The position numbers and the translations under genes are program-made. The notes below the pieces were generated by a model. It saw nothing but the letters and a program-made list of their open reading frames with translations, searched no databases and was not told the origin of the DNA. From Rutidosis leptorrhynchoides (Eukaryota; Streptophyta; Magnoliopsida; Asterales; Asteraceae), in assembly GCF_046630445.1 (NCBI RefSeq), contig NC_092340.1, positions 25,100,001 through 25,164,000 on the forward strand: a stretch of 64,000 bases of DNA, given 5' to 3'. The stretch's first letter is position 1. Every line of letters starts with the position of its first letter. Of this stretch, positions 1-10,500 are shown piece after piece.

Positions 1-311
1 ATAATAGCTTTTTGAGCAACGAAACGCTCGAGTTTATATTAATAATTAATTTAATTAATTATTAACTTTTTAAAATATTTAATTTATTGGGTTTTTAATA
101 AATTAAGCGATTGGTTGCGTTTAAAGATCGGATTAGCGTTCTGGGCCTTCGGTACGACTAAACGACGGACCACGAATACGCGCTTTTGCAAAACGAGAGC
201 CCGGGAACCCATCCCATGGGGCCCATCGGCCAAAACCCCCTCCCCACCCCTTTTATGTCTAAAACTTGTAACTTTAGGGACTTATGTGCAATTTAGGATA
301 ACTAGGGATGA

Positions 312-319
312 TATAAATA
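312..319 (+). promoter_or_regulatory. TATA box of the family C LTR
   Basis: TATAAATA lies about 50 bp before a pyrimidine-rich tract (CTTCCCTCCTTCTCCCTCCC near 368). This is the usual layout of a plant core promoter and fits the LTR's own promoter. No transcription evidence is available. Confidence 0.5.
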
Positions 320-1744
320 GAATTAATAAACCTAATTAGGATTAAGAACATAAAAACGCAGCTTTTTCTTCCCTCCTTCTCCCTCCCATCGTCGACATCA
401 TCACCACCACCATACCATCAATTTTTGATTTTTAGAGCAAGCCTTGAACACGAAAGTTGCAATTCTCGATCTCCTCTACGTGTGTGTATCGTTAATTTTG
501 TGATCAAAGGTATAATTGCATAAACCCTAATTCTAAAAATCTGAATTTTATTAAAGTTTCATAGTTATGTTGTCAATTGCTCAAGCCTATACACGTACGT
601 GTTAATTGTAATCGTTATTTTGATTGTTTGATGCGCTAGGGTTTAAAAATGAATTTGTATTTGTTTGATCAGAAAAATTAAGTTTTTCAAATGTTAATTA
701 TTATGTTATAATCAGATTCCTTGCGAAAAACTATTGAGTTTAGGCTTTGGATTCGCTTGATTTCGTTTCCGTATGATTAAGTTATGTTGATTTGAATTAT
801 CGTTGTGTTTTTGTTGCTTGATCAGAAATCTGGTATTTATAGAAAACGAATTGGCATGTGAGACTTATACCACTAGAAAGATAATTTAAAAACACTCAAG
901 TTAGACTAGGATATCATGTCTTTTGCTTATGTATAGCCCAAGTTATGCTAGAATTAGTGTAAATGAAGTTTTATACAGCACTTGCATGAAAATAACCTTG
1001 TATGATAAAATGTTTTAACTTCTGTGATTAAATCTTTGCATATTTGAAAAATAGACAAAAAGTAATTCATCTTTCATGTAGATATCATAGGTTAATTGTA
1101 TCTAGATCTTTGGATAATTGTATACGAATGTGACTATCGAAATGGGAATCGAATCTGTAAATTGAACACGGTTTTGTACTCTGTGAATCTTGTGGATTGT
1201 TTGAGCATGTATGCTTCTGGAAAATGAAACTTAACATGATATGTGACTTATTTTTAGTTTATTTCAATCTCTGAAACTTTATGCATTGGGCACAATAGAG
1301 CCATACTTTATGTGAATTATGATTTGAGCTGAAAACTGAATGATCAACTTGCACGAATAAACTGTACAAATTAGCTAAAAAAAAGTGGCTAGATTTTTTA
1401 TATGTGTTATTTTGATTTGTCCTTGAACTATGTCCACTGGTCTTGTATCAATTTCATGTTCCTAACTCCGGTTATAGCCAAAATGAAATCAGTGAGCGGT
1501 CAGAAACTGACTTGGCAAACCCCAAATGTATCCCTTCTGATTCCTGACTTTTATTTGTCGTATGAGTCCCTGGCTGGACTTTTTGGAATCAATTTTAAGT
1601 GTAATTATGATCTGGAGTTTGTCATATTTGCTTGAATTTTGTACTATAAAATAATGTGCTAAGTATGCTACGTGTTCATAAATTTTGTGCATGACGATAA
1701 ACTGAAATTGTGAAAATGATCGTTCATGACCTAAAACGTATTGT

Positions 1745-1880
1745 TTGACTTAGGGTTGATATGTTGACCAATATTTAACATGAACCTACTGATGTTGTCT
1801 TTAGTTAACTACTTTGACCAAGTTTGACTTTTGGTTTGACTTCGGTTGACTTTGTTTGACTTGCATGATATAGTTGACCT
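1745..1880 (+). promoter_or_regulatory. TTGAC (W-box core) cluster in LTR C
   Basis: Eight TTGAC cores lie in about 135 bp, all on the + strand, with C or T next. TTGAC(C/T) is the WRKY transcription factor core site. The block is far downstream of the TATA box, so it may instead be a transcribed repeat tract. Confidence 0.4.
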
Positions 1881-2295
1881 TTACTTTGAAACGCGTCGAG
1901 TCGAGCAATAAGACAACGTACACTATGAAACCACACTTATTTAAGATACATATATTGACCAACCTAAATACGTATACTTAGGTTACATTACTCGGGTCTA
2001 AACCGTAAAAGTCATTTGTCTTTCATTCTGAGCTTATTCAAAGGTGAGTCTACAGTCCCGCTTTTTACATGTTTTCAGGGATGAGAATATACGCTGTTAT
2101 GTTTACATTTTCAATTACTTTTATATTGACATGAGTACTACACACATGCATAATGAGTTTGTTCAAAAAGCCTCTAGCTTGAATACTTTTAATACCATCG
2201 GTGTAAGCACAATTTAGATGGACGGATCCGTTAGGTTGACAACCTCACCCACTATAAAAGTAGTGGTGCATTTATTTTGAACATTAGATACATTT

Positions 2296-5200
2296 TGTAG
2301 TGACCCGAACTTTTCCATGTTTATATATATTAATTGAGATTGATATTTACATGATTAAATGTTTCCAACATGTTAAGCAATCAAACTTGTTAAGACTTGA
2401 TTAATTGAAATATGTTTCATATAGACAATTGACCACCCAAGTTGACCGGTGATTCACGAACGTTAAAACTTGTAAAAACTATATGATGACATATATATGG
2501 ATATATATATATATAGTTAACATGATACTATGATAAGTAAACATATCATAAAGTATATAAACAATGAACTACAAATGTAAAAACAAGACTACTAACTTAA
2601 TGATTTTTAAACGAGACATATATGTAACGATTATCGTTGTAAAGACATTTAATGTATATATATCATATTAAGAGATATTCATACATGATAATATCATGAT
2701 AATATAATAATTTAAAATCTCATTTGATATTATAAACATTGGGTTAACAACATTTAACAAGATCGTTAACCTAAAGGTTTCAAAACAACACTTACATGTA
2801 ACGACAAACGATGACTTAACGACTCAGTTAAAATGTATATACATGTAGTGTTTTAATATGTATTTATACACTTTTGAAAGACTTCAATACACTTATCAAA
2901 ATACTTCTACTTAACAAAAATGCTTACAATTACATCCTCGTTCAGTTTCATCAACAATTCTACTTTTATGCACCCGTATTCGTACTCGTACAATACACAG
3001 CTTTTAGATGTATGTACTATTAGTATATACACTCCAATGATTAGCTCTTAGTAGGCCATGTGAGTCACCTAACACATGTGGGAACCATCATTTGGCAACT
3101 AGCATGAAATATCTCATAAAATTACAAAAATATGAGTAATCATTCATGACTTATTTACATGAAAACAAAATTACATATCCTTTATATCTAATCCATACAC
3201 CAACGACCAAAAACACCTACAAACACTTTCATTCTTCAATTTTCTTCATCTAATTAATCTCTCAAGTTCTATCTTCAAGTTCTAAGTGTTCTTCATATAT
3301 TCTACAAGTTCTAGTTACATAAAATCAAGAATACTTTCAAGTTTGCTAGCTCACTTCCAATCTTGTAAGGTGATCATCCAACCTCAAGAAATATTTGTTT
3401 CTTACAGTAGGTTATCATTCTAATACAAGGTAATAATCATATTCAAACTTTGGTTCAATTTCTATAACTATAACAATCTTATTTCAAGTGATGATCTTAC
3501 TTGAACTTGTTTTCGTGTCATGATTCTGCTTCAAGAACTTCGAGCCATCCAAGGATCCGTTGAAGCTAGATCCATTTTTCTATTTTCCAGTAGGTTTATC
3601 CAAGGAACTTAAGGTAGTAATGATGTTCATAACATCATTTGATTCATACATATAAAGCTATCTTATTCGAAGGTTTAAACTTGTAATCACTAGAACATAG
3701 TTTAGTTAATTCTAAACTTGTTCGCAAACAAAAGTTAATCCTTCTAACTTGACTTTTAAAATCAACTAAACACATGTTCTATATCTATATGATATGCTAA
3801 CTTAATGATTTAAAACCTGGAAACACGAAAAACACCGTAAAACCGGATTTACGCCGTCGTAGTAACACCGCGGGCTGTTTTGGGTTAGTTAATTAAAAAC
3901 TATGATAAACTTTGATTTAAAAGTTGTTATTCTGAGAAAATGATTTTTATTATGAACATGAAACTATATCTAAAAATTATGGTTAAACTCAAAGTGAAAG
4001 TATGTTTTCTAAAATGGTCATCTAGACGTCGTTCTTTCGACTGAAATGACTACCTTTACAAAAACGACTTGTAACTTATTTTTCCAACTATAAACCTATA
4101 CTTTTTCTGTTTAGATTCATAAAATATAGTTCAATATGAAACCATAGCAATTTTATTCACTCAAAATGGATTTAAAATGAAGAAGTTATGGGTAAAACAA
4201 GATTGGATAATTTTTCTCATTTTAGCTACGTGAAAATTGGTAACAAATCTATTCCAACCATAACTTAATCAACTTGTATTGTATATTATGTAATCTTGAG
4301 ATACCATAGACACGTATACAATGTTTTGACCTATCATGTCGACACATCTATATATATTTCGGAACAACCATAGACACTCTATATGTGAATATTGGAGTTA
4401 GCTATACAGGGTTGAGGTTGATTCCAAAATATATATAGTTTGAGTTGTGATCAATACTGAGATACGTATACACTGGGTCGTGGATTGATTCAAGATAATA
4501 TTTATCGATTTATTTCTATACATCTAACTGTGGATAACTAGTTGTAGGTTACTAACGAGGACAGCTGACTTAATAAACTTAAAACATCAAAATATATTAA
4601 AAGTGTTGTAAATATATTTTGAACTTACTTTGATATATATGTATATATTGTTATAGGTTCGTGAATCAACCAGTGGCCAAGTCTTACTTCCCGACGAAGT
4701 AAAAATCTGTGAAAGTGAGTTATAGTCCCACTTTTAAAATCTAATATTTTTGGGATGAGAATACATGCAGGTTTTATAAATGATTTACAAAATAGACACA
4801 GGTACGTGAAACTACATTCTATGGTTGAATTATCGAAATCGAATATGCCCCTTTTTATTAAGTCTGGTAATCTAAGAATTAGGGAACAGACACCCTAATT
4901 GTCGCGAATCCTAAAGATAGATCTATTGGGCCTAACAAACCCCATCCAAAGTACCGGATGCTTTAGTACTTCGAAATTTATATCATATCCGAAGGGTGTC
5001 CCGGAATGATGGGGATATTCTTATATATGCATCTTTTTAATGTCGGTTACCTGGTGTTCACCATATGAATGATTTTTATCTCTATGTATGGGATGTGTAT
5101 TGAAATATGAAATCTTGTGGTCTATTATTATGATTTGATATATATAGGTTAAACCTATAACTCACCAACATTTTTGTTGACGTTTTAAGCATGTTTATTC

Positions 5201-5547
5201 TCAGGTGATTATTAAGAGCTTCCGCTGTCGCATACTTAAATAAGGATGAGATTTGGAGTCCATGCTTGTATGATATTGTATAAAAACTGCATTCAAGAAA
5301 CTTATTTTGTTGTAACATATTTGTATTGTAAACCATTATGTAATGGTCGTGTGTAAACAGGATATTTTAGATTATCATTATTTGATAATCTACGTAAAGC
5401 TTTTTAAACCTTTATTGATGAAATAAAGGTTATGGTTTGTTTTAAAATGAATGCAGTCTTTGAAAAACGTCTCATATAGAGGTCAAAACCTCGCAACAAA
5501 ATCAATTAATATGGAACGTTTTTAATCAATAAGAATGGGACATTTCA
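2296..5547 (+). repeat. 5' LTR of element A-1
   Basis: It starts TGTAGTGACCCGAAC and ends GGGACATTTCA, and the copy at 12156-15407 has the same length. The strand- and position-conserved blocks near its end are a GTGAGT site (4715), GAGAATACATGC (about 4757), hairpins at 5332-5431 and a CTCATATAGAGG box (about 5470). Confidence 0.95.
5332..5431 (+). other. Three consecutive hairpins near the LTR 3' end
   Basis: Three perfect inverted repeats lie in 100 bp. The first pairs ACCATTA with TAATGGT (5332-5347). The second pairs AGATTATCA with TGATAATCT (5369-5391). The third pairs AACCTTTATT with AATAAAGGTT (5407-5431), and its 3' arm contains an AATAAA poly(A) signal. They recur in the family A LTRs of this window, so they may mark the RNA 3' end or the R region. 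Confidence 0.6.
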
Positions 5548-5668
5548 GTTGGTATCCGAGCGTTGGTCTTAGAGAACCAGAATTTTGCATTAGTGTGTCT
5601 TATCGAGTTTGTTAGGATGCATTAGTGAGTCTGGACTTCGACCGTGTTTACTTGAAAAATGATTGCTT
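5548..5668 (+). other. Primer binding site and conserved leader of A-1
   Basis: TGGTATCCGAGC directly after the LTR is close to the plant initiator-Met tRNA primer site TGGTATCAGAGC. The following roughly 100 bp closely resemble the leader of family B (reverse strand, 58980-59101), although LTRs and internal parts of A and B differ. Such a shared leader is a candidate packaging or dimerisation signal. Confidence 0.7.
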
Positions 5669-5756
5669 AACAAATTTTGTTGGAAACTATATATTTTTAA
5701 CATGTGAATATTATGTGATATATTAATCTCTTAACGCGTTTGATATTATGTGATAG

Positions 5757-6332
5757 ATGTCTACCTCTAGAACAAGTCCCATTGACTCACCTAATAATAA
5801 TGAAGAGTCAAATGTAAATTGGAATGATTCGTGGACTGATTCACAAGTTCCCGAAGAGGAACCGGAAGAAGAGTCGGAACCGGAAGAAGAATCGGAACCG
5901 GAAGAAGAATCGGAACCGGATGAAGAAATAGAACCGGTGGGGGAAATAATAAAATGGTTAAGTAAAAGAAAATCCTCAACCAACCGACCAAGGTTAATTA
6001 TGGTCAATGGTGTTTCCGCCAAGGAAGCAAAATATTGGGAGGATTACCAATTCTCCGATGAATCGGATTCCGACGAGAATTCCGATGATGTTATAGAAAT
6101 TACCCCAACTGAATTTAAAAAGGCAAAAGAAAATAATAAGGGAAAGGGCATAAAAATAGAGAAATCTAATTCCAACCCCGATGAACTTTATATGTATCGT
6201 CAACCCCCGAAGTCCTTAAGTTGTAACAATGACCCGGGAACCTCTAAACCACCAGGTTTTTCTAAACCAATGTGGAAAACTACGGCTCGTATTAGGGGAA
6301 CATCATATATCCCTAGATACTTGGCAAAATGA
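5757..6332 (+). CDS. Acidic ORF1 of element A-1, unknown function
   Basis: This ORF lies between the PBS and the F-box ORF. It starts MSTSRTSPIDSPNN and is very acidic, with PEEEPEEESEPEEE-type repeats at about residues 30-60 and an SDESDSDENSDD patch near 100. A Lys/Arg-rich, Pro-containing C-terminal half follows (KENNKGKGIKIEK, then RQPPKSLS). No transmembrane segment or known catalytic motif is visible. The same ORF occurs at the same place in A-2 and A-3 (about 190-204 codons in the three copies), so it belongs to the family. The first Met directly follows a short A/T-rich leader. The repeats are imperfect GAAGAA/CCGGAA runs that can change length by slippage. I do not recognise a family; a chaperone-like or nucleic-acid-competing acidic protein is only a guess. 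Confidence 0.6.
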   Translation: MSTSRTSPIDSPNNNEESNVNWNDSWTDSQVPEEEPEEESEPEEESEPEEESEPDEEIEPVGEIIKWLSKRKSSTNRPRLIMVNGVSAKEAKYWEDYQFSDESDSDENSDDVIEITPTEFKKAKENNKGKGIKIEKSNSNPDELYMYRQPPKSLSCNNDPGTSKPPGFSKPMWKTTARIRGTSYIPRYLAK

Positions 6333-6508
6333 ACCAAAACCGAAGAAGAAGAAACAAGCGAGTCGGAATAATATAGTTGTATTCGTGTGGTGTAATATAT
6401 GTAATATAGTGTGCTTATGCTTTATGATATATGTAAAAATTGCTTGTATTAATAAGTATTTTTTTTATGAATCTAACTCTTGTCTATTTTACAGTATAAA
6501 AACACAAA

Positions 6509-7192
6509 ATGGATAGACAACCCAATATTTTAAGAGACCTACCCGGAGACATGATTGATGAAATCTTGTCTAGAGTCGGTCAGAATTCTTCGGCACAACT
6601 ATTTAAGGCGAGATCAGTTTGTAAGACATTCGAAGAACGTTCCAAGAATGCCTTGGTTTATAAAAGGCTTTCGTTCGAAAGATGGGGGATATCACATTGG
6701 GAAATCCATAAGTTACGATGTTTTTACTTTGACGCATATATTGCGGGGAACCCAAATGCTATTTTACGCAATGGATTAAGAAATTATTTTGACTCAATAT
6801 ATCCGAATATTGGACTTCGTGATTTAGAAAAAGCGGCAAACATGCAACATAAAGAAGCATGTTATGCTTACGGATTAGTAATGTTCGCTTCTCACCAAAG
6901 TGAGAACAAGAACATCGGGCTACAACTATTAAACAAAACGTTCCTACAAGTGACGGAGTCGGTAATTAGGGTAAGAAATGAGGTTTTTAGATTGTTACGG
7001 GACCGTTGGACATTACGTAACCCTCGTCCCTTTGACGACGTTACAACACGCTGTCTTATCAACGGCTATAACGGTTATGTTCCACAAGACCAAGGATGGG
7101 AAGTAATCCTAGTAAAACCAGAATGCATGACTTGTTTCTGGACGTATGAATTACGTGTCTTTATTGCCTTTGCTGAACAACTTGTGTACTAG
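6509..7192 (+). CDS. Element-borne F-box protein (227 aa)
   Basis: Residues 6-52 fit an F-box: NILRDLPGDMIDEILSRV, then ARSVCKTFEERS. F-boxes bind SKP1 and recruit targets to SCF ubiquitin ligases. Residues about 70-140 contain a GNPNAI...GLRNYF stretch and GLRDLEKAANMQHKEACYAYG, a Sel1/TPR-like helical repeat. The C-terminus has PECMTCFWTYELRVF. This layout matches, from memory, plant F-box proteins of the At2g35280/At1g67623 type. The ORF sits between the acidic ORF and gag, in the element's sense strand, and is absent from standard Tekay elements as I know them. An acceptor-like tract (TTGTCTATTTTACAG) ends 14 bp before the ATG. A-3 carries the same 227-codon ORF. It is probably a host gene captured by the element; the cellular role is unproven. 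Confidence 0.72.
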   Translation: MDRQPNILRDLPGDMIDEILSRVGQNSSAQLFKARSVCKTFEERSKNALVYKRLSFERWGISHWEIHKLRCFYFDAYIAGNPNAILRNGLRNYFDSIYPNIGLRDLEKAANMQHKEACYAYGLVMFASHQSENKNIGLQLLNKTFLQVTESVIRVRNEVFRLLRDRWTLRNPRPFDDVTTRCLINGYNGYVPQDQGWEVILVKPECMTCFWTYELRVFIAFAEQLVY

Positions 7193-7533
7193 CTAGAATT
7201 ATCTTCACAACCATCTTGTATCAAATTTATTGTGTGCTATATTTCATGCTATATGTAAAATAAGCGGTATTGTAAGTTTGTAAAATATTGTGTAAAAGTT
7301 TGAACGCGAAATATTATTATAATCAGTTTTTCATATAGAATTGTAGTAGTTGAATTGTATATTAGCTACTAAGTATGAACTTAACTGGTAGGTACTACCT
7401 GAATTTAAACTTATAAAACGCTAATATGAAGAAAAAGCTTTTATAAATGAGTTCATATTATGCAACGAAATACTATTAACTACTCTTAATATTCTGTATG
7501 ATTAACTTGTTCCATTTGACTATTTTGAAGGAA

Positions 7534-10500
7534 ATGGCACCGACTACTCGACACACCGTGAATATGAATGAAGAGAAATTCCGTACTTTTCTAGCTTCAA
7601 ACATAGCCGCAGTACAGGCTGCGCTACATACCAACAATAACCTTGGATCTAGTAGTACAGGAAATCGTGTAGGATGCACCTACAAAGAATTCACTGCCTG
7701 CAAACCTTTGGAATTTGATGGAACCGAAGGACCGATCGGATTGAAACGGTGGACCGAGAAGGTCGAATCGGTGTTTGCCATAAGTAAGTGTACTGAATAG
7801 GACAAAGTGAAGTACGCTACACATACCTTTACAGGTTCTGCGTTAACATGGTGGAATACCTATCTAGAACAAGTGGGACAAGACGATGCGTACGCACTAC
7901 CGTGGTCAGCATTCAAGCACTTGATGAACGAGAAGTACCGTCCCAGAACCGAGGTCAATAAGCTCAAGACAGAACTTAGAGGGTTACGAACCCAAGGATT
8001 TGATATTACCACGTACGAAAGACGATTCACAGAATTGTGCCTATTATGTCCGGGAGCATTCGAAGATGAGGAAGAGAAGATCGACGCGTTTGTGAAAGGA
8101 TTACCGGAAAGAATCCAAGAAGATATAAGTTCACACGAGCCCACCTCCATACAACAGGCATGTAGAATGGCTCACAAACTAGTGAACCAGATTGAAGAAA
8201 GAATTAAAGAATAGACTGCTGAAGAGGCCAATGTGAAGCAAGTCAAAAGAAAGTGGGAGAAAAACGGTGATAAGAATCACCAATACAACAACAACATCAA
8301 TTACAACAATAATCGCAACAATTATCCCAACAATAGCAACATCAATCGCAACTACAACAAACGGCCCAACAACAACAACAACAACAATAAAAACAACAGC
8401 AGCAGCAACTACAACAATCATCCCAACAACAATAATAACCGCAACAACAACAACAATCAGAAGCAGCTATGCCAAAGGTGTGAAAAGTATCACTCGGGGT
8501 TCTGCACCAAATTTTGCAACAAGTGTAAAAGAAATGGTCATAGCGCGGTGAAGTGTGAGGTCTACGGACTAGGGGTTAATAGAACGAAAGGAATAAATGG
8601 TGTCGGAACGAGTAATGGCGGAGCAAGTAGTGTCGGAGCAAGTTATGCCAATGTAGTTTGTTATAAATGTGGAAAACCGGGCCACATTATTAGAAATTGC
8701 CCGAACCAGGAGAACACGAATGGACAAGGCCGCGGAAGAGTTTTCAATATTAATGCGGCAGAGGCACAGGAAGACCCGGAGCTTGTTACGGGTACGTTTC
8801 TTATTGACAATAAATCTGCTTACGTTTTATTTGATTCGGGTGCGGATAGAAGCTATATGAGTAGAGATTTTTGTGCTAAATTAAGTTGTCCATTGACGCC
8901 TTTGAATAGTAAATTTTTACTCGAATTAGCAAATGGCAAATTAATTTCAGCAGATAATATATGTCGGAATCGAGAAATTAAACTGGTTAACGAAATATTT
9001 AAGATTGATTTGATACCAGTAGAGTTAGGGAGTTTTGATGTGATAATCGATATGGACTGGTTGAAAGAAGTGAAAGCAGAGATCGTTTGTTAGAAAAATG
9101 CAATTCGCATTATACGAGAAAAAGGAAAACCCTTAATGGTGTACAGAGAAAAGGGCAACACGAAGCTACATCTTATTAGTAATTTGAAGGCACAAAAACT
9201 AATAAGAAAAGGTTGTTATGCTGTTCTAGCACACGTCGAGAAAGTACAAACTGAAGAAAAGAGCATCAATGATGTTCCCATTACAAAAGAATTTCCCAAT
9301 GTATTTCCGAAAGAATTACCGGGATTACCCCCACATCGATCCGTTGAATTTCAAATAGATCTTGTACCAGGAGCTGCACCAATAGCTCATGCTCCTTACA
9401 GACTCGCACCCAGCAAGATGAAAGAACTGCAAAGCCAATTACAAGAACTTTTAGAGCGTGGTTTCATTCGACCAAGCACATCACCGTGGGGAGCTCCTGT
9501 TTTGTTTGTCAAGAAGAAAGATGGTACATTCAGGTTGTGTATCGACTACCGAGAATTGAACAAACTTACCATCAAGAACCGCTACCCACTACCGAGAATC
9601 GATAACTTATTTGATCAACTACAAGGCTCGTCTGTTTATTCAAAGATTGACTTACGTTCCGGGTATCATCAAATGCGGGTGAAAGAAGATGATATTCCAA
9701 AGACTGCTTTTAGAATACGTTACGGTCATTACGAGTTTATGGTCATGCCGTTTGGTTTAACTAATGCACCAGCTGTGTTCATGGACCTTATGAACCGAGT
9801 GTATGGACCATACCTTGACAAGTTTGTTATTGTTTTCATTGATGACATACTTATTTACTCAAAGAATGACCAAGAACATGGTGAACATTTGAGAAAGGTG
9901 TTAGAAGTATTGAGGAAGGAAGAATTGTACGCTAAGTTTTCAAAGTGTGCATTTTGGTTGGAAGAAGTTCAATTCCTCGGTCATATAGTGAACAAAGAAG
10001 GTATTAAGGTGGATCCGGCAAAGATAGAAACTGTTGAAAAGTGGGAAACCCCGAAAACTCCGAAACACATACGCCAGTTTTTAGGACTAGCTGGTTACTA
10101 CAGAAGATTCATCCAAGACTTTTCCAGAATAGCAAAACCCTTGACTGCATTAACGCATAAAGGGAAGAAATTTGAATGGAATGATGAACAAGAGAAAGCG
10201 TTTCATTTATTGAAGAAAAAGCTAACTACGGCACCTATATTGTCATTGCCTGAAGGGAATGATGATTTTGTGATTTATTGTGACGCATCAAAGCAAGGTC
10301 TCGGTTGTGTATTAATGCAACGAACGAAGGTGATTGCTTATGCGTCTAGACAATTGAAGATTCACGAACAAAATTATACGACGCATGATTTGGAATTAGG
10401 CGCGGTTGTTTTTGCATTAAATACTTGGAGGCACTACTTATATGGGGTCAAAAGTATTATATATACCGACCACAAAAGTCTTCAACACATATTTAATCAG

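Larger units (their letters stand above)
1..2295 (+). repeat. Left part of an old LTR, family C
   Basis: This stretch has LTR-like organisation and no convincing gene. It has a TATA box near 312, a CT-rich leader near 367-390, a TTGAC-rich block near 1745-1880, and a GTGAGT plus GAGAATA block near 2044-2090 that also occurs in families A and B. It stops exactly at the CATTT target duplication of element A-1 and resumes at 15408. The LTR's 5' end lies before the window. It is probably Tekay-like, because its right end near 15939 reads GGGGTGTTA, close to a usual Tekay LTR terminus. Whether it is a solo LTR or part of a larger element cannot be seen. Confidence 0.65.

Noticed and set aside
115-339. 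74-aa ORF at the start of the window
   Set aside because: It overlaps the core promoter of LTR C and has no protein-like features.
5082-5336. An 84-aa ORF starting MVYNTNMLQQNKFLEC, seen again near 14942, 19783, 29706, 42982 and 52837
   Set aside because: It is antisense within the LTR and recurs only because the LTR recurs; the codons lie over the hairpin region and no protein features are seen.
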